Below are positions 55,529-63,628 of a stretch of 64,000 nucleotides of DNA, one piece after another (position 1 is the stretch's first letter; each line of letters starts with the position of its first letter). The position numbers and the translations under genes are program-made. Under the pieces are notes generated by a model. That model had not been told where the DNA came from. It did no database searches and worked only from the letters and a program-made list of their open reading frames with translations. Source of the stretch: Planctomycetes bacterium syqfu (GTDB lineage: Bacteria > Planctomycetota > Phycisphaerae > Phycisphaerales > Phycisphaeraceae); the NCBI GenBank assembly GCA_020974905.1, contig CP087563.1:6324001-6388000 (forward strand), given 5' to 3'.

Positions 55529-56971
55529 TTAGTGCTTGTTTTTCTCCTTATGTTCAAGATTCATTTTCTGTTTGAGCATGTCGAAACTGCTGGGTTCGTG
55601 ATGTTTACCAACCGGTTGATCACTGAAGTTCTTGTCGATGAGTTTGCGGTCAGCCAGGGCATCAATCGCAAAGGGCAGGCCATGGCATTGCATGCACACC
55701 GGTCGGAGCATTTTTTCGTTGGGTCGCAGGAAGTCGTTCTGGTTATGCATCACGGATGTCTGTGTCTTGCCTTCGACTTTCTGCTGTACGCGTGGCAGGT
55801 GACAGGTGGCACAGGACACACCCGAACCTGCATCGCCAACGCCTGCAATCTCATCAAGCCATGCATCATGGTGCGCCGAGTTCTTGAAGTTAAGTGTGTG
55901 TTCGTCCGCATGACATTGCATGCACGCGCTCATGGCAGCGAACTGCGTGTCAAAACTGTGTGCTGAGTGACAACTGTTACAGGTCATCTGCAAGTCTCTA
56001 GCGGTGTCAAGCATCGGCAGTCTTGCCATCCCCGGCGTCATCGGGCTTAATCCCTGATCCAATCGCATGCCATGTCGCGAACCTAAAAAGCCGTGGACTT
56101 CATCCTTGTGGCAGGTCTTGCATGATGCGTAACCGGGGTTGTCTTTCCAGATGAGATTGCCTGTCGTTTCGTCTTTGACTTTGTGACAGTCGGTGCAGTT
56201 GACACCTGCTGCTGCATGGGCGGTGTCCTGCCAGGCAATGAACTGGTTGTTCTCGAGTTTGACATCGCGTGGCGCGTCGGCCGTTGCCATGGTGAGTTTG
56301 ATGATCGTCTTGCCCTGGTCTTTAACCCACTGCTGATGTCGCTGAGCAAAATCGCGCATGGGGACACGTGCCTGCTCGGCTGCGACGTTGGGTTTTTCGT
56401 GCATGTGGTCTTTGAGATGCTGCTCAAAAAGCCCTGAATTATCGTGGAAATTGTGACATCCCGCTGCAAGACAGGTTGAGAAAGCCAACCCCTCATGCGT
56501 GACGCGGTTTTCCTGAATGTCCTCGTGACAGGCCTTGCAGTAGTTCTCCGGCTGAGTGAGTCCCATGCCACCCTTGGTTGCAGCCAGTCCATCGGAACGA
56601 TGCTCCACGTGACAGGTGATGCAGTACCGCGACTTAACCAATGCGGTGTTGGCACGCATGTCCATCGGCAGGAGCTTAAGCGCATCGGTGGACTTGGCGA
56701 ACTTGGCGATCGGGTGCGAATCACCCACACGCTCCAGTTCCTCGCCATGACACGAAATGCAGGCTTCCTGTTTGACCATGTCGTTTCCTTCGTCGTGACA
56801 GGCTGAGCATTGAAGCTCAATCTGGTAGTGGCCATACGTGGTCTGGCCTGGCAGAAACAGTTGTTGCTGCGGACCCTTGATCGCGTGAAACAGATAGCCT
56901 CCAGCCATTGCTGTCCCCAGTAACCAGAGCACCCATATCAAACCGTTTCTCACGCGACGCGAATCCTTCAC
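55529..56971 (-). CDS. Membrane-anchored multihaem cytochrome c with 11 haem motifs
   Basis: A 480-residue protein with an N-terminal anchor helix (about 9-30). Haem motifs: CxxCH at C55, C71, C117, C145, C259, C284, C331, C350, C387 and C426, plus CLAAGCH (CX4CH) at C167, eleven in all. The first four and the CX4CH form one group, the others a second group after a loop of about 85 residues, so two domains are likely. No CxxCK is present, so a NrfA-type active site is not seen; many extra His could be axial ligands. It should accept electrons from the membrane fusion upstream and pass them to small cytochromes or an unknown substrate. Resemblance to haem-rich nitrogen-cycle cytochromes is general, not specific. 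Confidence 0.93.
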   Translation of the reverse strand: MKDSRRVRNGLIWVLWLLGTAMAGGYLFHAIKGPQQQLFLPGQTTYGHYQIELQCSACHDEGNDMVKQEACISCHGEELERVGDSHPIAKFAKSTDALKLLPMDMRANTALVKSRYCITCHVEHRSDGLAATKGGMGLTQPENYCKACHEDIQENRVTHEGLAFSTCLAAGCHNFHDNSGLFEQHLKDHMHEKPNVAAEQARVPMRDFAQRHQQWVKDQGKTIIKLTMATADAPRDVKLENNQFIAWQDTAHAAAGVNCTDCHKVKDETTGNLIWKDNPGYASCKTCHKDEVHGFLGSRHGMRLDQGLSPMTPGMARLPMLDTARDLQMTCNSCHSAHSFDTQFAAMSACMQCHADEHTLNFKNSAHHDAWLDEIAGVGDAGSGVSCATCHLPRVQQKVEGKTQTSVMHNQNDFLRPNEKMLRPVCMQCHGLPFAIDALADRKLIDKNFSDQPVGKHHEPSSFDMLKQKMNLEHKEKNKH

Positions 56972-57120
56972 TTCACTTATTCGGTGTTCCGGGGGCCAAC
57001 AAACTTCACCGCGTTACAGAGACACAGCGCCTGACGATGACTGACGTGTGTCCGTTCTGTGATAACACTGTGTCTCTGTATCAGGGTGAGCAGGTTCGGG
57101 TGCATGCTTTGCTTTCAAAC

Positions 57121-59169
57121 TCAAAAGTAGTAAACACTGACAATGTGAAATCCCACCAGTACGGGCAATGGCCAGAACAACAGCAGGTGTGCCCAGGTCA
57201 ACACCGGGCGCCATCGACGCGCCAGGTCACCCACGCGACCTTCCAATCGAGACTCCAGTGCGGTTGCGATCCCGGCGATGGCGCCCAGCACGTTGAGTCC
57301 CAGAAAACAGAGCATCAACAGGAAGTTGAGATTCTCCCCCATGCGCATGCCGGTATGCACCACCAGTCCTGCGATGCAGAGCAGTCCCATGGCAGTGTGA
57401 AACACGCGGTAGTAGCCGTAGTTGCCCAGCTTGCTGAGCCACTTGATGCGTTTACGCAGAGATAACACCATGCCGAGTATGGCAATGCCAAGTAGCGTAA
57501 AACCGGTCGCCTGTCGGATAAAGCCGATGCGCCAGATTTGATCGATTTGGTACCATGCGGATTCAAAATTATCCGTAAAATTCAGTGGTTTTTGCGTCAT
57601 CATGCCAATCACCACACAGGCGATGACTGCCAGGATACACACCACGGTGAGTGTTTTGCGACCTGCGATTGGTTGGGCGGATGTCAGGTCCCCGGTGAGT
57701 TGCGCCAGTAACGGTTGACATGATCCGCAGACGGTTCCTGCACCGGTGCATTTTCCCAATGCTGCGACGGTGCACACCCCCTCAGAGACGGCGAGTGACA
57801 GTGAACCTTTGGAGACTTTAAGGCAGTTACAGACCAGTCGTTCGTCGGGCCAATCGTGGACACTTTGAAGTTGTCGACTGCCAAAGACATTGCCGGTGAT
57901 TTCGAAACGTTTGAGTTGTCGCGTGGTCAATCGCTGCTGTGTTTCGATGGCATGTTGCACTTGTGAGAGTTCGTCCCAATCGCCCACGATTTTTGCAGCC
58001 ACCAGTCGGTCACCTTGCATGGTGATCGCGCGGTAGAGGCCCTTGGCAGACCACGTTCGGATATTGCCTTCGATGTCATCACGCCCGAAGCTGGCAACGG
58101 TATGGCCCATGAGTTTAAGACGCGTCGAACGGTCGCCGGATTCAAACGCAGCGTCGGGCATGGTGGTCAGATGGTTGGCCAAGGTTCTGGCCATGTCGTA
58201 ACCCGGGCCGACCAGGCCGTAGACAATCCCCCGATGCGAAGCACATTCGCCGATGGCAAAGATATTCGGATCACTGACGGACTGGAGTTGATCGTTGACG
58301 ATGATCCCGCCACGCGTAGCCAACTCCAACTCAGCAGACTCAGCCAATTCATCACGTGGGCGAATCCCCGCAGCAATGATCACCATGTCGACCGCCAGTT
58401 GTTCATCATCATTGAGTGACAGCAGAAAACTTTCATCCACGGGGAGAATCTGTTTGGTTGCTGTGTTGATGCGAACATGAAGGCCGTCAGCAATGAGTTT
58501 TTCACGCAGCACGTCACTGCTGGGACCGTCCAACTGTCGGGGCATGAGTTGGGTTGCGACTTCAATGAGGTGTACCCGCAGGCCGAGTTGCATCAGTGCT
58601 GCAGCGGCTTCAATACCCAGCAGTCCGCCGCCGATGACGGCTGCGGCGTGTTTGGTCCTGGCTTTGCCTGCAATGGTTTTCAGGTCGTCGATGGTTCGGT
58701 ACACATCAACATCCGGCTCGTTACTGCCGGGGATGGGGGGGATAAACGGTCGGGAACCGGTTGCGAGGATGAGCTTGTCGTAGGCGAGCGTTTTGCCGGT
58801 GTCAGTGATGACAACCTGTTGACGGCGGTCAATGGTGGTCACCTTGTTGCCCGTGAGCAGGGTGATGTCACGTTCCTGATACCAGGCGCGATTCGCCAGC
58901 AGCAGGGCATCAGGCGACTGCTCCTTGAGAAAGTCCGTCAGGTGTACACGGTCGTAAGCAGGATAAGGTTCTTCGCCAATGACGGTGATATCGTACTGGC
59001 CGGTGTGCACCAGCTTGGAGAGCTGGTCGCAGAAGGCGTAGCTGACCATGCCGTTGCCGACAATGACCAGTCGCGTGGCAGGCTGGGTGGCCACGGCATC
59101 CGCGCCGGACTGAGGTGCACTGTTGGCATCCTTTTGCTTGACCTGGTTGTCCGTGACCGTCACGTCCAT
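57121..59169 (-). CDS. NirB-like FAD/[2Fe-2S] module fused to a dihaem membrane domain
   Basis: A 682-residue fusion. Residues 30-420 are the pyridine-nucleotide-disulfide oxidoreductase fold of NirB: VIVGNGMVSYAFC for FAD (38-40 GxG), IGGGLLGIEAAAAL for NAD(P)H, FAIGECASHRG near the end. A Bfd-type [2Fe-2S] domain follows with C447, C449, C481 and C484, spacing CxC-x31-CxxC as in bacterioferritin-associated ferredoxin. The siroheme/[4Fe-4S] half of NirB is missing. Instead there are five helices (about 505-524, 546-571, 586-607, 613-638, 655-679). Helices 3 and 5 each carry H-x13-H (H591/H605 and H661/H675), the bis-His layout of the two b haems in NADPH oxidases and ferric reductases. A GTG six bases upstream is an alternative start. 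I infer NAD(P)H oxidation inside and electron delivery to periplasmic cytochromes. Confidence 0.9.
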   Translation of the reverse strand: MDVTVTDNQVKQKDANSAPQSGADAVATQPATRLVIVGNGMVSYAFCDQLSKLVHTGQYDITVIGEEPYPAYDRVHLTDFLKEQSPDALLLANRAWYQERDITLLTGNKVTTIDRRQQVVITDTGKTLAYDKLILATGSRPFIPPIPGSNEPDVDVYRTIDDLKTIAGKARTKHAAAVIGGGLLGIEAAAALMQLGLRVHLIEVATQLMPRQLDGPSSDVLREKLIADGLHVRINTATKQILPVDESFLLSLNDDEQLAVDMVIIAAGIRPRDELAESAELELATRGGIIVNDQLQSVSDPNIFAIGECASHRGIVYGLVGPGYDMARTLANHLTTMPDAAFESGDRSTRLKLMGHTVASFGRDDIEGNIRTWSAKGLYRAITMQGDRLVAAKIVGDWDELSQVQHAIETQQRLTTRQLKRFEITGNVFGSRQLQSVHDWPDERLVCNCLKVSKGSLSLAVSEGVCTVAALGKCTGAGTVCGSCQPLLAQLTGDLTSAQPIAGRKTLTVVCILAVIACVVIGMMTQKPLNFTDNFESAWYQIDQIWRIGFIRQATGFTLLGIAILGMVLSLRKRIKWLSKLGNYGYYRVFHTAMGLLCIAGLVVHTGMRMGENLNFLLMLCFLGLNVLGAIAGIATALESRLEGRVGDLARRWRPVLTWAHLLLFWPLPVLVGFHIVSVYYF

Positions 59170-59220
59170 GCGCACCTATCGCTTTACCGCTATCCATGAT
59201 TGGTAACGGCATTGAAAATC

Positions 59221-59280
59221 AAAAAAAAAGACGTCTGCAAACACTCCGGGAGACAATCGGGGTGCATGTCAGACGTCTTT
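59221..59280 (-). terminator. Intrinsic terminator in the leader of the electron-transfer cluster
   Basis: AAAGACGTCTG pairs with CAGACGTCTTT (11 bp), with an inner CACTCCG/CGGGGTG stem, and nine T follow on the minus strand. It ends 52 bases before the ATG of the NirB-like fusion and points at that gene. No protein gene ends just upstream on this strand. Confidence 0.8.
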
Positions 59281-59302
59281 GTCCACACTCAAATTTAGAT
59301 GT

Positions 59303-59344
59303 CGAACCCAAGAGCAAAAGTCATTCGTTGACCAGTTGGGTTCG
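59303..59344 (-). promoter_or_regulatory. Second leader hairpin upstream of the terminator
   Basis: CGAACCCAA and TTGGGTTCG pair perfectly (9 bp) around a 24-nt loop that itself contains GTCA/TGAC. Together with the terminator it forms a two-hairpin leader or a short RNA of about 130 nt. No known riboswitch was recognised. Confidence 0.5.
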
Positions 59345-59660
59345 TCGCTTCTCTATTTGCAAAGCGAATGCCAGAGTATTGGGCTGGATGTAAATTTTGA
59401 TGAATTGTCACAGAATGCCTGTTTTTACGGACTTTTTCGGGTGTGATTTTTTTAACCCTGTTTTACATCGCAAGCCAGTTGCTCAGAACAGATGCACAGT
59501 CATCGGGCAGGTGCTTTGTTTTTGCGCAGTGTCTGACAGGCGATTCATGTTGACATTGAACGACAGTCAATGATGCAGCCAGTCAACAAGCGTTACAGGC
59601 CGAATCCGACAATCCGGTTGATTCCGGTTCAGAATCGGGTGTAAGGATTGATTCGCAAGC

Positions 59661-59688
59661 AAAAAACGCAGCGTTTGGGGGAACGCTG
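59661..59688 (-). terminator. Terminator-like hairpin in the gap upstream of the cluster
   Basis: CAGCGTT and AACGCTG (7 bp, 6-nt loop) are followed on the minus strand by CGTTTTTT. It is the second minus-strand stop signal in a stretch without minus-strand genes. The rest of 59,345-59,895 shows only GC-rich hairpins (about 59598-59640) and nothing coding. Confidence 0.5.
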
Positions 59689-59895
59689 TGATTTTTCGGC
59701 GTTCTGGCACGCCGGTTGTAGATGTTCACCCAGCAGCACACGTTCTGACTGACAGGCTCGAGACGCAAACCTGCCTGTTGTTTGGACGCTGCACGTTTCG
59801 GGGGACGGGGAACCGGGGGCCGGGGGACTGCCATTGGCGTTGCTGATGGTACGTGGCGAATCATCGCCCGGAGGAGAAAAAGGGAGAAGGCTTTG

Positions 59896-60147
59896 ATGTT
59901 TCATCGCACGGTGTTCGTGCTGATCATCTCGATGTGTCTGGGGGCCATGGCAGCGGTCGTGCTGTCGGCCGATGCGCTGACGTTGCGATCGTCACAAGCG
60001 TTGGATCACCCCACATCCCGCGAGATGCCCAGCACGGCACCAACTTCCCCACCTGACAATTTACCCCAGTCAACCGGTCCTAACCCGGCGCCTGTCTTTG
60101 ACATGCCCGAGAATCGGTTGCCCAGGACGATTTATCCAGCCCGGTGA
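59896..60147 (+). CDS. Small exported or anchored protein, Pro-rich
   Basis: An 83-residue protein from an ATG with GGGAGAAGG upstream. The N-terminal helix MFHRTVFVLIISMCLGAMAA is a signal peptide or anchor; the remainder is rich in Pro, Ser, Thr and Asn (TSREMPSTAPTSPPDNLPQS) and has no folded domain visible. It is short and unsupported by similarity, so the call rests on the start signals and the helix. Confidence 0.5.
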   Translation: MFHRTVFVLIISMCLGAMAAVVLSADALTLRSSQALDHPTSREMPSTAPTSPPDNLPQSTGPNPAPVFDMPENRLPRTIYPAR

Positions 60148-60649
60148 ATCGATATTGATTCACTTGGTTGAGATCACGATCCCCTGATCGCGTGTAGCTC
60201 GGTGCTTCCCCTGCCCGGGCTGCACTTTTTCTTGCGCGGGTGCTGGTGACTTTATTTGCACTCATTCTTGCTGGATTGCTGCTGACTCTTGGTGTCTCAT
60301 GCTCGACGATGCCATGCATCGCCTGTGCTGATCCACGCTGCGATTCAACAACAATCCAGCGGCGCCTGAGCACAACTAAAATCACCAGCACCCGCGTGGG
60401 GATAGCAACTCAAGAGGGTTAAAAAGTGAATATCTACTTTCCGTCACTCCCGCGCAGGCGGGAGTCCAGTGATAGGTGCAAGTGTCAACTGAATGCCACA
60501 GGATTCCCGCCTGCGCGGGAATGACGAAATGAGCGATGTTATTGCATAGGCAAGGATGCGTGCAGCTTTAACATATCGCTATTCAATAATCGCGAGATGA
60601 CAGACCGCGCGTCTCTTATGCGATTGGTCTAAGTGAAAAACGCCTTGTT
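60148..60649. other. Intergenic region with repeats
   Basis: Contains family A copy 6 and the second copy of the 42-base repeat (60581-60622). A short frame 60240-60422 with a lipobox-like LLTLGVSC lacks a ribosome binding site and was not called. Confidence 0.45.
60442..60526. repeat. 90-bp palindromic repeat, family A copy 6 (inverted)
   Basis: Same orientation as copies 4 and 5, ends CGTCACTCCCGCG and CGCGGGAATGACG. Confidence 0.85.
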
Positions 60650-61489
60650 TTAAGCTTCATTTCTTGCTTCGCGTCGGAAGCGGCCGGGGGGGATGCCGTA
60701 GTTTTGTTTGAAGGCACGGTTGAAGTGATAGGGGCTTTGCATGCCAACCTTATTGGCGATGATCTCGGTGGTCTGATCCGTGGTCAACAGTAAATGTCGC
60801 GCTTGTTCCAGGCGTTGTTGTTGAAGTAACTGTCGGAACGAGTGGCCAAAGAGTTGGCGGACCAGGTGACTGGTGCGCGAGACTGACAGGAAAAGCGTCG
60901 ATGCCAAATCTTCCAACGTCGAATCGTCGCAGGCATGGTCGCGCAGCCAACGGGTGATCTGACTTTTTCGGTCACTTGGCTGAGCCTGCGACTGACAGGC
61001 TGCAATCCGAGCGAGCATGCCCTGGCCCATCACCTTGAGCATGCGCCCGCAACTATCCAGCCATGCCGGGTCCGCCAATCTGAGTTTGCGGTAAGCCTGC
61101 TCCCAGCGTGGATCGATCGGCAGCTGCGGATCAGGTAAACGGAACTGGCCTGCGAAAATCGTAGCCACATGCTGCTGATCAATATGGAGTCCAACCGCCA
61201 CTTCCATGACCTGCTTCCAGCAACAGTGTTTGAGCGGTTCGCTGCGTTTGGACACCTGCCGATTGACATGCCCCATGCAGTGATCAATGCAGCGGTGATC
61301 GTGGACGATCTGACAGACCGGCCTGCGATGTCGCCGACGGATGATGTTCAATAACGACTTGCCTTGCGAATCGACAAACGCCTGCTTCAGATCATGCACT
61401 GCGATGGACACCCCAAGCAGGGCTTCAGTGTCGCGAAAGGTCTGCTCGAGTTCCTGGGCAAGTTGGGATTGGGTCGCATGCTTGGACAT
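60650..61489 (-). CDS. AraC-family regulator with PocR-type sensor domain
   Basis: A 279-residue regulator. Residues about 8-165 are a PocR-like ligand domain with its typical Cys/His set (RRPVCQIVHDHRCIDHCMGH, LKHCCWKQV) and VGLHIDQQHVATIFAGQF. The C-terminal 100 residues are a two-helix-turn-helix AraC domain, with LEDLASTLFLSVSRTSHLVR and VGMQSPYHFNRAFKQNYGIP. PocR domains sense small organic molecules such as propanediol-type compounds in known cases. It is divergent from the FAD-dependent oxidoreductase at 61636, its most likely target. The 146-base gap between them should hold the operator, which I could not identify. Confidence 0.9.
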   Translation of the reverse strand: MSKHATQSQLAQELEQTFRDTEALLGVSIAVHDLKQAFVDSQGKSLLNIIRRRHRRPVCQIVHDHRCIDHCMGHVNRQVSKRSEPLKHCCWKQVMEVAVGLHIDQQHVATIFAGQFRLPDPQLPIDPRWEQAYRKLRLADPAWLDSCGRMLKVMGQGMLARIAACQSQAQPSDRKSQITRWLRDHACDDSTLEDLASTLFLSVSRTSHLVRQLFGHSFRQLLQQQRLEQARHLLLTTDQTTEIIANKVGMQSPYHFNRAFKQNYGIPPGRFRREARNEA

Positions 61490-61635
61490 ATCCTTATTAT
61501 CCCCGTTGGCTTAAAAACAGCAACTCAGGGCAAGAAACCGGCATCCCGTAGCATGGCTTTTCGACTTATCTAAGGATACAGTTTTACACCTATCCCAACC
61601 ACACTGAATTTTTATCCAACACGGAGACATATGTG

Positions 61636-63063
61636 ATGTCTGAATCGACCTTCTCAGTCAATTTCCCCACCGAACTTCCCGTGAAACACACCGCGGATGT
61701 CATCGTCATCGGCGGTGGTCCCGGCGGTATCGGTGCAGCCGTCTCCGCAGCACGCGGTGGGGCGGATGTTCTGCTCGTGGAACACTACGGCTTCCTCGGT
61801 GGCATGGCGACCGCTGGTGAAGTCAACCCCTTCATGCCCAATCACCACGACGGCAAATCGCTGGACACCGGTATCTTCACCGAGTGGCTTGATCGCATGG
61901 GAACCTACGGCGGACGCTTGGGGGACTCCCGTGTTTTTGATCCCGGTGCAGCACGCCTGGCAGCAGAAGACCTCTGCGTCGAAGCGGGGGTCCGTCTGCT
62001 TTACCATCACCGCGTGGCACACGTCGAAACCGCGGACAAAAAAATCACCGGCATTGTCTTGCACTCCAAGTCCGGACTCACCGCTGCCAAAGCCAAGCAG
62101 TACATCGACTCCACCGGTGACGGTGACCTGGCTGCCCTGGCGGGTTGCGAATTTAAGTTCGGCTCTGAAGACACCGGCTTTGCCCAGCCGATGACCATGT
62201 GCTTCAAACTCAAGCTCAGTGAAAAAGCTCGTCCCGCAGATGTCACCAACGGTGACCTTTTCCAGAACATGATGAAGGATCAATACGACCTGATTCAGGA
62301 AGTCTACAAAAAGGCGCAGGCTGATGGTCGCATTGAGTGCCCGCGAGAAAACGTGCTCATGTTCCGTGGCGTGGATCGTGATGTTGTTCACTTCAATACC
62401 ACCCGCGTCATCAAGCATGATGCAACCAATGGCGATTCACTGTCCGAAGCCGAAGTCCTGGCACGCAAGCAGATCCGCCAACTCGTCAAGGTACTCAGTG
62501 AAGAAGTTCCGGCATTCAAGGACTGTCAACTTTACTCCATCGCCCCGCAGATCGGTATCCGTGAGTCCCGCCGCATCATGGGCCGCGACTTTGTCACCAC
62601 GCAGGATTACATGGACGGTCGCACTTATGCCGACGGCATTGCCCGTGTGACCTATCCCATCGACATTCACAACCCCAATGGTACCGGCACAGTCCTGCTC
62701 CACTTCCCCAAGGAAGCCTGGATGGAAGTCCCGTTCGGCTGCCTGCTTCCCAAGGATATTGACAACTTGGGTATTGGCGCTCGCTGCATCAGTGTCGATC
62801 ACGCGGTGCACTCGGCGGTGCGCGTCATGCCCCCGGTGGTCTCACTCGGTCAAGCCATCGGCACCGCCGCCGCCATGGCCGTCAAGGCCGGCAAAGATAT
62901 TTGCCAGGTCCAAGGTGCTGCCGTCAAGGAAGAACTTATCAAGCAGGGACGCAACCTTGTCCCGTTTGATCCTGAAAAACAAACCACCGCGACCTACACC
63001 GACGAACAGCGCGCCCAGATCGCAGAGGTCTGCGAAAAACGTGCAGGCCGATTCAGTGCTTAA
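61636..63063 (+). CDS. FAD-dependent oxidoreductase (FAD_oxidored family)
   Basis: A 475-residue flavoprotein. VIVIGGGPGGIGAAVSAARG and LLVEHYGFLGGMATAGEVNP are the FAD-binding and family-specific blocks; YIDSTGDGDLAALAGCEFK and GIRESRRIMG follow at the places expected. Many planctomycete genomes carry large numbers of these proteins, with unknown substrates that may be sugars or polyols. CGGAGAC lies upstream of the ATG at 61636. It is controlled most likely by the divergent AraC/PocR regulator. A strong terminator follows. Confidence 0.9.
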   Translation: MSESTFSVNFPTELPVKHTADVIVIGGGPGGIGAAVSAARGGADVLLVEHYGFLGGMATAGEVNPFMPNHHDGKSLDTGIFTEWLDRMGTYGGRLGDSRVFDPGAARLAAEDLCVEAGVRLLYHHRVAHVETADKKITGIVLHSKSGLTAAKAKQYIDSTGDGDLAALAGCEFKFGSEDTGFAQPMTMCFKLKLSEKARPADVTNGDLFQNMMKDQYDLIQEVYKKAQADGRIECPRENVLMFRGVDRDVVHFNTTRVIKHDATNGDSLSEAEVLARKQIRQLVKVLSEEVPAFKDCQLYSIAPQIGIRESRRIMGRDFVTTQDYMDGRTYADGIARVTYPIDIHNPNGTGTVLLHFPKEAWMEVPFGCLLPKDIDNLGIGARCISVDHAVHSAVRVMPPVVSLGQAIGTAAAMAVKAGKDICQVQGAAVKEELIKQGRNLVPFDPEKQTTATYTDEQRAQIAEVCEKRAGRFSA

Positions 63064-63128
63064 ATGTTAATACCGTATCTAAAGCCCAAGGCTGAACGAA
63101 GTGAAGCCTGGGATACCCCCAAAAATCA

Positions 63129-63162
63129 AACGCATCGGACTAACTCCCCGATGCGTTTTTTT
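63129..63162 (+). terminator. Terminator of the FAD-dependent oxidoreductase gene
   Basis: AACGCATCGG pairs with CCGATGCGTT around an ACTAACTCC loop, and T residues follow. Confidence 0.85.
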
Positions 63163-63170
63163 ATGCGCAA

Positions 63171-63204
63171 CACAAGCCGCCAGATAAGTGAAACGAATCT
63201 GACG
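63171..63204. repeat. Half copy of inverted repeat family B
   Basis: CACAAGCCGCCAGATAAGTG then GAATCTGACGG, matching the left half of the copies at 19026 and 30477. The right half is missing. Confidence 0.65.
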
Positions 63205-63237
63205 GGGCTCCCATCTCCGTGGTAAAATAATCACATC

Positions 63238-63561
63238 ATGCCAAACACTGAACAATTCATCTGCCAACCCATCACCCCCGACAAAGACTCGCTCAATACC
63301 GCTCACATGTCGCGTGGTGAACCCGGACTCCCCGCACGCTTCACTTGGCGCGATGACGAATTCACCGTCGCCGAAATCCTGGCCAGCTGGAAAGAGTCGG
63401 GCAAGTGCACGCATGGCAGCGAAATGTATCTCCGCAAACACTGGTACGAAATCCGCACCGTCTGTGGCAAAGTCATGAAGCTCTACTTCGAACGCAAAGC
63501 ACGATCCGCCAAACAAGCCAAACAACGCTGGTGGCTTTACACCATCACCGATGCACCCTGA
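63238..63561 (+). CDS. Small hypothetical protein
   Basis: A 107-residue protein. GEPGLPARFTWRDDEFTVAE, IRTVCGKVMKLYFERKAR and RWWLYTITD form a compact beta-rich domain; a short PxRFxWR start followed later by a Trp-rich end recalls small DUF6504-like proteins, but I am unsure. No signal peptide. It stands alone between repeats and the esterase-like gene. Confidence 0.65.
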   Translation: MPNTEQFICQPITPDKDSLNTAHMSRGEPGLPARFTWRDDEFTVAEILASWKESGKCTHGSEMYLRKHWYEIRTVCGKVMKLYFERKARSAKQAKQRWWLYTITDAP

Positions 63562-63628
63562 ATCAATACATTTAGCCGCATCACTTGTGATGCGCTTCGC
63601 TTGCAACATCCGCTAAACTATTCTCATT

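Noticed and set aside
57121-59169. Annotation as assimilatory nitrite reductase large subunit
   Set aside because: The siroheme and [4Fe-4S] half needed for nitrite reduction is missing and replaced by a membrane domain.
60240-60422. 60-codon plus-strand frame with a lipobox-like LLTLGVSC
   Set aside because: GTG start without ribosome binding site and a tail without structure; possible but not supported.
10697-60526. Family A repeats as a CRISPR array
   Set aside because: Copies are single, kilobases apart and in both orientations; there are no spacers and no cas genes.
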